Source: an uncultured Verrucomicrobiota bacterium | Lineage (GTDB): Bacteria; Verrucomicrobiota; Verrucomicrobiia; Limisphaerales; UBA9464 | DNA length: 36,995 bases | Assembly (NCBI GenBank): GCA_903907925.1 | Contig: CAIVQB010000057.1 | Span: 1 to 36,995, forward strand | Direction: 5' to 3' | Part shown: positions 31,609 to 36,995 of the stretch, in pieces | Layout of the letters: every line of letters begins with the position of its first letter | Numbering within the stretch: position 1 is the first letter of the stretch | The notes under the pieces: generated by a model | What the model was told of the DNA's origin: nothing | The model's input: the letters and a program-made list of their open reading frames with translations, nothing else | Databases searched by the model: none | Made by a program: the position numbers and the translations under genes

Positions 31609-32313
31609 TCAATGCGGGGCCGGACCGGACGGGGACGCCGGTGCTGTCACGCGCAACGCAGCACGGATCGGGCTCTGGGAAAGATGAAACGCCAGGCCGA
31701 GTCCGGCGCCAAAACCGATTCCGTAACCGACCCCCCAGAGCGATCTGGCGATCGTCAACTGCGTCGCCCGGCTGAGGGGAAGGCCGGTGGCCGCCGCAAA
31801 GTACGTCTCGAGCCAGCCACCACCGAAATACCCGGCGGCGTTCAATCCGAACAAAACTCCGATCACCGTCAGCGTCCCTCCGCGTACGCCAAACGCGCGG
31901 CTCAAGATCCATCCCATCATTGCGGTTCCCGCCAGCAAGCCCAACCAGCTTCCGGCATTCCCATGAAGCACCATCCAACCGCCAATCCACGCGGCCGCGT
32001 ATGCACCAAAGGCTATGGAAAACAGTTTGTAGAATCGACTCAACGAACCCGGCCCGAGGATGAGCCGGTGCATCAGCGGGCCGCTCAGTCCGATGAAGAC
32101 AATCGCGCAGACCGCATATAAACCCGCCTCGCCCAGCAAAAGGTACAAGGGATGTCCGAACACGGCCCACGGCGTAAAGCCGGCCACGCTGACGACGGTG
32201 AAACCCACGATCCCGCGGTTCACCGAAGTACGGAGGGTTGGAATTTCGGAACGTCCACCCGCGGCGGCGACCCGACGAACCACGCTTTCGGGATCCAGTT
32301 GAAACCAGCTCAT
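31609..32313 (-). CDS. Polytopic membrane protein of unknown function
   Basis: A 234-residue protein with about six hydrophobic helices: GIVGFTVVSVAGFTPWAVFG, LYLLLGEAGLYAVCAIVFIG, FYKLFSIAFGAYAAAWIGGW, LGLLAGTAMMGWILSRAFGV, LTVIGVLFGLNAAGYFGGGW and SLWGVGYGIGFGAGLGLAFH. The N-terminus MSWFQLDPESVVRRVAAAGG is soluble. The frame runs upstream to 32502, but ATG 32313 fits better. It converges with the GNAT gene (24-bp gap) and diverges from the REC-PAS-PP2C gene over 167 bp. No family name can be given. Confidence 0.75.
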   Translation of the reverse strand: MSWFQLDPESVVRRVAAAGGRSEIPTLRTSVNRGIVGFTVVSVAGFTPWAVFGHPLYLLLGEAGLYAVCAIVFIGLSGPLMHRLILGPGSLSRFYKLFSIAFGAYAAAWIGGWMVLHGNAGSWLGLLAGTAMMGWILSRAFGVRGGTLTVIGVLFGLNAAGYFGGGWLETYFAAATGLPLSRATQLTIARSLWGVGYGIGFGAGLGLAFHLSQSPIRAALRVTAPASPSGPAPH

Positions 32314-32480
32314 GTGCTCATCGGTGCAGGTTCCGAATTCCCCGGCAAGTCCGCACTGTTCGTCCTCCGCTGCGCGATCGGATCCGTGCCGCGACGTCCG
32401 GGCCGATTCCATCCGGAGATTGCACCCTGAAACCGCCGGGTCTAGAAAAGCGGTTCCGGCCGGCGGCTCAACCCAACGCA

Positions 32481-34025
32481 ATGCAACCCCAAACCGTTCC
32501 ACCGAAGACCACGACGCGACCGCTGTTGCGGGTGATCGTCGTTGAGGATTCGGAGCCTGATGCTTTTGTCCTCGTCGCCCTGTTGCGGGCGGGCGGCTGG
32601 CAGGTGGTTCATCGCCGGGTGGCCAACGCCGCCGACCTGCGCTCGACGCTCCTCGGCGAACCCTGGGACCTGATTCTCAGCGATCACACCATGCCCGGCT
32701 TCAGTGCGCCCGAAGCGCTGGCCCTGGTTCAATCCACCGGAATCGACATCCCCTTCATCATCATCTCCGGCGGCATTGAGGAAGGCGTGGCGATTGAGGC
32801 GATGACGGCCGGCGCGCACGATTTTCTGATGAAGGGATCGCTGGGCCGCCTGGTTCCCGCCGTTCAACGTGAACTGCGCGAAGCCGCCGTACGGAAGGCC
32901 CGACGCGATGCGGAGGCGTCGTTGCGGGAAAGCGAATTGCGCTATCGCTCGGTCTGGGAGAATTCGACCGACGCCGTTCTTCTCATTGATCTCGACGGCA
33001 CGATCCGCTTCGCAAATCCCGCCGTGAATTCGGTCTTCGGCTGGACGCCGGACGATGTGGTTGGAAAACGGCTGGACCTCCTCCAACCCGATGGACTCCC
33101 GGCCGGGACCTGGTGGGCCATGACCCGATCGGCCCACGGACCCAAGGCACTCGAAACCGCCGGACGCCGACGGGACCACACGGCCATCGAAGTCGACATC
33201 GCCTTCACGGAAATGCGGATGGGGGATCAACTCTGGATGGTGGCCTTCTTCCGCGATGTCACCGAACGGCGGCGTGCGGAGGCGGAACTGCGCCGCAGCC
33301 GTCAGGAATTCGCCGCCGCCCGGGAAATCCAGCAACGCCTGTTTCCAAAATCCGCACCCGTGCTTCCCGGATTCGACATCGCCGGAGCGTCGCATCCCGC
33401 CGACGCCGCCGGAGGGGATTATTTCGACTGGCTGCCGATGACCGATGGCGCGTTGGGCCTGGTGGTGGCCGACGTCAGCGGACACGGCGTCGGACCGTCG
33501 CTGCTGATGGCGGAAGCGCGCGCCTATCTTCGGCCACTGGCGCGGCGGCATTCCGATCCGGCCGAAATTTTGACCCGGGCCAACGAGCTGCTCGCCGATG
33601 ATCTGGGAGATGAACGCTACATCACCCTGCTGCTGGTCCGCCTCGACCCCATCCGCCGCACCCTGACCTATGCCAGCGCCGGTCATCCTCCCGGACAACT
33701 CGTTGGCGCCGATGGAACATTGCGGCAGACATTGAACCGGACCGGCCGCCCGCTGGGACGACAGGGATCGAAGCCGTTCACGGCGTCCCCGGAGATTCAA
33801 TTGGAAGCCGGCGATCGGCTGCTGTTGACCACCGATGGCATCGATGAGGCGATGCGCGACGATGGGGAATGTTTCGGATTCGACCGCGCCGTTACCGTGG
33901 TGCAATCGCTTCCGACGGCCACCGCAGCGGAACTGGTGGAACGCCTCTGCGAATCCGCCCGCGCCTTCACCGCGCCGGAACCCCAGGCCGACGATCTGAC
34001 GGTGGTGGTTCTGCGTGCGCTTTGA
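32481..34025 (+). CDS. Response regulator with PAS and SpoIIE-type PP2C phosphatase domains
   Basis: A 514-residue cytoplasmic signalling protein. The receiver domain covers about 15-130: acidic pair E22-D23, phospho-acceptor Asp68 in ILSDHTMPG, FIIISGG, Lys118. The PAS domain is about 150-265 (RYRSVWENSTDAVLLIDLDG, IRFANPAVNSVFGWTPDDVV). A short coiled linker leads to a SpoIIE/RsbU phosphatase (about 285-514) with EIQQRLFPKSAP, ADAAGGDYFDW, VVADVSGHGVGPSLLMAEAR, LLLTTDGIDEAM and ADDLTVVVL. The metal-binding aspartates of the PP2C fold are present. It should dephosphorylate an anti-sigma-antagonist-like protein upon phosphorylation by a histidine kinase. Neither partner is encoded nearby. ATG 32481 chosen over upstream extension. 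Confidence 0.94.
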   Translation: MQPQTVPPKTTTRPLLRVIVVEDSEPDAFVLVALLRAGGWQVVHRRVANAADLRSTLLGEPWDLILSDHTMPGFSAPEALALVQSTGIDIPFIIISGGIEEGVAIEAMTAGAHDFLMKGSLGRLVPAVQRELREAAVRKARRDAEASLRESELRYRSVWENSTDAVLLIDLDGTIRFANPAVNSVFGWTPDDVVGKRLDLLQPDGLPAGTWWAMTRSAHGPKALETAGRRRDHTAIEVDIAFTEMRMGDQLWMVAFFRDVTERRRAEAELRRSRQEFAAAREIQQRLFPKSAPVLPGFDIAGASHPADAAGGDYFDWLPMTDGALGLVVADVSGHGVGPSLLMAEARAYLRPLARRHSDPAEILTRANELLADDLGDERYITLLLVRLDPIRRTLTYASAGHPPGQLVGADGTLRQTLNRTGRPLGRQGSKPFTASPEIQLEAGDRLLLTTDGIDEAMRDDGECFGFDRAVTVVQSLPTATAAELVERLCESARAFTAPEPQADDLTVVVLRAL

Positions 34026-34176
34026 AGGCGCTCCGAATGATTGGAACCGGATTGCAGAGGTTGGAATGACCTGGGGCAACGGATTCCCCCCTTGATCGAG
34101 TTGGTGAGAAATCGGGAAAAAACGTTGAACCGAAGGCATCGCCGCCTAGTATCCGCCCGCCTTCAAGGCGACCGGT

Positions 34177-34253
34177 CGGGGCGTAGCGTAGCTTGGTAGC
34201 GCGTCTGAATGGGGTTCAGAAGGTCGTGAGTTCAAATCTCACCGCCCCGACCA
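34177..34253 (+). tRNA. tRNA-Pro (anticodon GGG)
   Basis: Acceptor stem CGGGGCG/CGCCCCG, D arm GCGTAGCTTGGTAGCGC, anticodon arm TCTGA-ATGGGGT-TCAGA (GGG reads the Pro codon CCC), T arm GTGAG-TTCAAAT-CTCAC, discriminator A and encoded CCA ending at 34253. The C1-G72 pair is typical of bacterial tRNA-Pro. Confidence 0.97.
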
Positions 34254-34317
34254 TCTTCTTCCCCAAGGGCTTGCTTCATCCGGGAATCGCATGTGGCGAC
34301 ATCGGCCCACGTCTCGG

Positions 34318-34340
34318 CCCTCACCCTCGAGGAGAGGGAG
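34318..34340. repeat. Module E, copy 1 (CCCTC..GAGGAGAGGGAG)
   Basis: A 23-bp imperfect palindrome with CCCTC at the left and CGAGGAGAGGGAG at the right. The copy at 34729-34751 matches at 21 of 23 positions. Confidence 0.8.
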
Positions 34341-34407
34341 GCATTTGCTCCGCGCCACTGAAACACGCACCCGCTTGCTTCGAACCCTGTTCGTTCGGCG
34401 ACAATAG

Positions 34408-34427
34408 CCCAGGCCTTCAGGCCTGGG
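34408..34427. repeat. Palindrome module A, copy 2
   Basis: CCCAGGCCT-TC-AGGCCTGGG, a perfect 9-bp inverted repeat preceded by ACAATAG. Compared with 17194-17213 the changes are paired, keeping the stem intact. Confidence 0.85.
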
Positions 34428-34448
34428 TTTTAACCTCCGCCTCACCCT

Positions 34449-34500
34449 AGACCCGGCAGGGACGACAGATTCTTCCGCCCCTCCCGGGGCTGGTCGGGTT
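34449..34500. repeat. Palindrome module B, copy 2 (degenerate)
   Basis: Shares the GGGACGACAGATTCT core with 17246-17260. Outer arms ACCCG/CGGGT and an inner CCCCTCCCGGGG pair are present, but the long perfect stem of copy 1 is not. Confidence 0.6.
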
Positions 34501-34513
34501 TGTGGCAAGTTTA

Positions 34514-34541
34514 CCCCGGCCTGAAGGCCAAGGCTATTTTC
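34514..34541. repeat. Palindrome module C, copy 2
   Basis: CCCCGGCCTGAAGGCC followed by AAGGCTATTTTC. The stem GGCC-TGAA-GGCC replaces the GGAC-CGAA-GTCC of copy 1, while the CCCC start and the CTRTTTTC tail are kept. Confidence 0.7.
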
Positions 34542-34555
34542 CGGGATCGAGCCTC

Positions 34556-34594
34556 GGAGGGCGCGGTTCCACCCGCGCCCAAATCAATCGCGAA
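34556..34594. repeat. Palindrome module D, copy 2 (39 bp, inverted)
   Basis: Matches the reverse complement of 17377-17415 at 37 of 39 positions. Contains the hairpin GGCGCGG-TTCCAC-CCGCGCC. Confidence 0.9.
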
Positions 34595-34666
34595 CCGAGC
34601 GTGAGTCTTTCACCGGTTTGCGGCCCACGAACATCGGCCACCTTCCGCGCAACGCAGACGTGAATA

Positions 34667-34691
34667 GGGCTCGCGTGGAAGCGAGCCCTCC
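34667..34691. repeat. Module D-related hairpin
   Basis: GGGCTCGC-GTGGAA-GCGAGCCC then TCC. It keeps the GTGGAA loop and the GCCCTCC flank of module D copy 1 but has an entirely different, still perfectly paired, inner stem. Confidence 0.8.
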
Positions 34692-34728
34692 AAGGGCGCG
34701 AAGTACCGGCGGTTCGATTCCACGTCCG

Positions 34729-34751
34729 CCCTCTCCCCCGAGGAGAGGGAG
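34729..34751. repeat. Module E, copy 2
   Basis: CCCTCTCCCCCGAGGAGAGG then GAG; 21 of 23 positions match 34318-34340. Confidence 0.8.
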
Positions 34752-34838
34752 CCGATCTGTGGAGGAATCGCTCTACGTCGATGATCGGCCCGACAACCGG
34801 GGTTTCACATCGAAGTCCATCGCCCGAACAATCCCACG

Positions 34839-34875
34839 GTTGCGGGTAGTTCAACGGATATACATTCCGCCAAAA
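34839..34875 (+). pseudogene. Possible 5' fragment of a tRNA (tRNA-Arg-like)
   Basis: GTAGTTCAACGGATA at 34846-34860 is close to the U8-to-D-loop part of bacterial tRNA-Arg (GTAGCTCAACGGATA), and the following TACATTCCGCC could be the decayed D-stem and anticodon stem. The closing half of the D stem is missing one base, and no T arm or CCA end follows. If real it is a remnant, such as is left at integration sites. Confidence 0.3.
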
Positions 34876-34911
34876 TCCGAACAACGGAACTCAAATGCCG
34901 AATGATTGGAT

Positions 34912-35469
34912 ATGACCCTATTGCCCCCTTTTCCATTGCCCTCTTTTGGCAGGGTAGGTGACTTTCGGGCGTTAGGCGGCAGCGCGGATCCCGTGACACC
35001 CACATTCAGTCATCCACTATGGAAGCGACTTGTAACCGTCGACGACGCCAGCATTCACGAGCATCGCCGTGGTGGTCTTTACGCCTCCATCCGCTGTGAT
35101 GAGCTTGATTCGTTGAGCCGGGACGGTGCTCGCAGCCATCTAGGCACGCGGATTTCACTCCGCCTGTCACACAACCGACGCCGTGAGTTCGAAGAGTGCG
35201 CCTCTGCCATTTGGAGACAAAGACATCCTGATAGGTGGCAGCGGAACCGGGAGCGCACTAAGCGAGCTGCAGACTGGGCTGCTTACTTTTGGTTTCCGCT
35301 GTTGACCATTGGCCCGTGCATCGCCACCTACATTTTGTTCGGTATTTTAGGTTGGCCGGAAAGTCTTCGTCCTGAACTTCAAAAGATCCATCGCCTCACT
35401 GCGCTCGGGGTCGTTTGTGTTTTCGGTTTCGTGATATGGTATGGTTACAAGACACGAAAAACTGCCTGA
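34912..35469 (+). CDS. Small membrane protein of unknown function
   Basis: A 185-residue product not recognised. The N-terminal 110 residues are polar with no known motif (LLPPFPLPSFGRVGDFRALG, RRREFEECASAIWRQRHPDR). They are followed by two hydrophobic segments, AADWAAYFWFPLLTIGPCIA running into TYILFGILGW (about 119-148) and LTALGVVCVFGFVIWYGY (about 162-179). Start ATG 34912; the frame also opens at TTG 34906. Base composition looks less GC-rich than the neighbours, and it follows repeat-rich DNA, so it may be acquired. The coding call rests on length and the paired C-terminal helices only. Confidence 0.55.
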   Translation: MTLLPPFPLPSFGRVGDFRALGGSADPVTPTFSHPLWKRLVTVDDASIHEHRRGGLYASIRCDELDSLSRDGARSHLGTRISLRLSHNRRREFEECASAIWRQRHPDRWQRNRERTKRAADWAAYFWFPLLTIGPCIATYILFGILGWPESLRPELQKIHRLTALGVVCVFGFVIWYGYKTRKTA

Positions 35470-35531
35470 CCACGCGATCCGGCGAACTTAGCCTGCGTGC
35501 CCCTTTGCGCACCACGCCACCCGGCCAGCCC

Positions 35532-35822
35532 ATGACCACCGCCCTGCCGTCAAAGTCTTCCCTGTTGCGCCGGACACTCCTGACCTCCGGTCTTTTCATC
35601 GGGTACCTCATCACATTCGGCATCGGCAGCGCAATCCAGCGCCACATTATTGCTGGTGGCCGACTTCTGTGGATTGGATCCATCCCGGGTGTGTCGCTGC
35701 TGCTGAATGTGTACCTCGCACCGGCAATGTTGTTGGCATGCATCCCGGGATTGAACGCGATCCTGGAACTTTCGGAATCGTTCTGGTGGCCGCTATTCGA
35801 TCCACCTGACACCACCGCATGA
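35532..35822 (+). CDS. Small two-helix membrane protein of unknown function
   Basis: A 96-residue product: MTTALPSKSSLLRRTLLTSG, a helix TSGLFIGYLITFGIGSAIQ (about 18-36), a second hydrophobic region IPGVSLLLNVYLAPAMLLAC (about 50-69) and a short tail ending DPPDTTA. The frame is open upstream into the previous gene, but ATG 35532 is the natural start after the hydrophilic run. It lies 62 bp after the 185-residue gene on the same strand. No family known to me. Confidence 0.55.
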   Translation: MTTALPSKSSLLRRTLLTSGLFIGYLITFGIGSAIQRHIIAGGRLLWIGSIPGVSLLLNVYLAPAMLLACIPGLNAILELSESFWWPLFDPPDTTA

Positions 35823-35869
35823 ACGGTCACCGCCGCCGGGAAAGCCGGACCCGGATCCGATCGGTCGGA

Positions 35870-36934
35870 TCAGGAGACTGAATCGGCCCCGTTTTCCGAG
35901 GCGTCTCGGCGGCTGCGCCAAAAGTGGGTCAGTACGGCGATGATGCCCAGGAGCAGGGCGATCGCGTAGAGCCACCAAAACGTTTGCTCCACCCACTCTT
36001 CGTGCAGGGCGCGGCGTGTCCGTTTCGGTCCTGTCGGATTGGCGGGAGGTGATGGATCCATCGCCACGTCCGACCGGGCGGCCACCCCGGCGGCCGGGAT
36101 TGATCCTGTGTCCGTTCCCGCGGCCGGCGAGGATTTCGGCAGAGTTGAGCGTTGAGCGATGTTTAATCCCCCAGCCGATACTCCCGATCGCTGCAACCCC
36201 GATCCCGGACTGACAACCCCAGGATCAGCACCAAGGCCCGCGGAACCGGCTCCCAGCCGACCACCGACGCTCGGATCAGAGACAGGCGTGGGCGAAGGTC
36301 TGCCCGTCGGCGTTGCGGTGGCTGGCATGGCCAGGCTTTTGTGTCCCTCCACATGGGCATCGGCATAGAGCAGATTTCCGCGGAACTCGTGGCGGTCGCG
36401 AGTCCATGAATAATCGGGTCGACCGGCCGCGGAACGGGAGGGCGTGAGGGGACGGGGATCGAAGTTATTGTCACCGGAGACCAGTGAGAGCGGTTGGTCC
36501 GGCGAACTACTCAACCCCAGGAAATAGGTGGTTTCCGCCGCACGCAGCGTGGCGAAATTCGTCGCCACATGCCGCACCGCGGGGCAAAACGCGACGCGAA
36601 CATTGCCCAATTCATTGGAGAGCACGCGAAAGACCTCGGGCTTCAGCCACAAGTCGCCAAGTCTCGGCTGACCCGATATCGCCCACTCACGAATGCCCCC
36701 TTGGGCTATTGGAACCGCCTGGGGAAAACTGCTCGCGTGATCGTGGGAGAAGGACTGAAACGCGATTCCGATCTGTCGAAGATTGCTGGCACACCACGTC
36801 TGGCGGGCCTTGACGATGGACTTCTGAATTGCCGGAAGGAGGATCGCAGCGAGGATCCCGATGATGGCGATGACCACCAACAACTCAATCAGGGTGAATC
36901 CCCGCCGCCCGCGCCGTTGATACCTCCGGGTCAT
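35870..36934 (-). CDS. Prepilin-type N-terminal cleavage/methylation protein with a second, C-terminal membrane helix
   Basis: A 354-residue type II pseudopilin-like protein. The leader [12 protein letters not shown] ends in Gly12 and is followed by [20 protein letters not shown], with Glu at position +5 of the mature protein, the prepilin-peptidase signature. Residues about 50-200 match the verrucomicrobial DUF1559/pilin type ([54 protein letters not shown]). It then differs from its relatives: a Gly/Ser/Pro-rich linker (about 210-305) leads to a second hydrophobic helix ([20 protein letters not shown], about 318-337) and a charged tail. ATG 36934 is used; the frame extends upstream to a TTG at 36985. 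The upstream flank is cut by the window edge. Confidence 0.87.
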   Translation of the reverse strand: MTRRYQRRGRRGFTLIELLVVIAIIGILAAILLPAIQKSIVKARQTWCASNLRQIGIAFQSFSHDHASSFPQAVPIAQGGIREWAISGQPRLGDLWLKPEVFRVLSNELGNVRVAFCPAVRHVATNFATLRAAETTYFLGLSSSPDQPLSLVSGDNNFDPRPLTPSRSAAGRPDYSWTRDRHEFRGNLLYADAHVEGHKSLAMPATATPTGRPSPTPVSDPSVGGRLGAGSAGLGADPGVVSPGSGLQRSGVSAGGLNIAQRSTLPKSSPAAGTDTGSIPAAGVAARSDVAMDPSPPANPTGPKRTRRALHEEWVEQTFWWLYAIALLLGIIAVLTHFWRSRRDASENGADSVS

Positions 36935-36995
36935 ACGCTTCTTAAGCAATGACAATGCCAGTTGGAGTCGCGGATTCCAAGTCAAGAACCCGAGC

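Larger units (their letters stand above)
34254..34911. other. Gene-free 658-bp repeat-rich region after tRNA-Pro
   Basis: No plausible gene. The region is packed with palindromes and short repeats that partly match the cluster at 17.19-17.42 kb; they are listed one by one. Its far end holds a possible tRNA remnant. Confidence 0.8.

Noticed and set aside
32442-34139. A 565-codon open frame on the minus strand, opposite the REC-PAS-PP2C gene.
   Set aside because: Antisense shadow of a well supported multidomain gene, with no recognisable domain.

Overview
The window reads as a chromosomal piece of a Verrucomicrobiota (PVC superphylum) bacterium. GC content looks high, at roughly 60-65% by eye. 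The pointers are a large secreted dehydrogenase/cytochrome c protein of the Pirellula/Verrucomicrobium type, a PEP-CTERM-like exported protein, a pseudopilin with the FTLIELLVV start, a REC-PAS-PP2C phosphatase, an imuA-imuB-dnaE2 mutagenesis cassette, and intergenic DNA full of short palindromes. This placement is inferred from protein families; no rRNA gene is present.

Layout. 0.1-5.6 kb, minus strand: imuA, imuB and dnaE2 (translesion synthesis), divergent from carA (5.9-7.1 kb). 7.1-10.7 kb, plus strand: a tail-anchored FHA protein and a secreted propeller/HEAT/cytochrome c protein. 10.74 kb: tRNA-Lys(CTT). 10.9-12.7 kb: a translationally coupled DUF2092/DUF6515-like pair. 12.65-17.0 kb: an Sfp-type phosphopantetheinyl transferase (minus), then a TetR regulator with an EmrAB-type efflux pair; two matching 18-bp operators lie in front of tetR and emrA. 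17.0-17.4 kb: a palindromic repeat cluster. 17.4-20.5 kb, minus: ECF sigma factor, probable anti-sigma partner and a large membrane protein. 20.7-22.3 kb, minus: an acyltransferase-3 membrane protein carrying a Gly/Pro-rich insert with an EF-hand. 22.5-26.0 kb, minus: a secreted small-domain protein, alkaline phosphatase and a CTERM-anchored protein, closed by a clear intrinsic terminator. 26.5-31.6 kb: a PlcP/LpxH-like phosphoesterase, a glycosyltransferase, a methyltransferase (opposite strand), a BtaA/DUF3419 homoserine-lipid enzyme and a GNAT-fold protein. 31.6-34.0 kb: a polytopic membrane protein divergent from a REC-PAS-SpoIIE phosphatase. 34.18 kb: tRNA-Pro(GGG), followed by about 650 bp of palindromic repeats and a possible tRNA remnant. 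34.9-35.8 kb: two small membrane proteins of unknown function. 35.9-36.9 kb, minus: a pseudopilin-like protein that also has a C-terminal membrane helix.

The most coherent functional story is at 22.5-31.6 kb. A secreted alkaline phosphatase operon sits next to a set of genes that together look like phosphate-sparing membrane-lipid remodelling: PlcP-type lipase to make diacylglycerol, glycosyltransferase for glycolipid, and BtaA for diacylglyceryl-homoserine lipid. There is no recognisable BtaB, but a GNAT-type protein overlaps btaA and is an unassigned candidate tailoring enzyme. The second notable theme is a family of composite palindromic elements at 17.2 and 34.4 kb whose stems differ by compensating changes.
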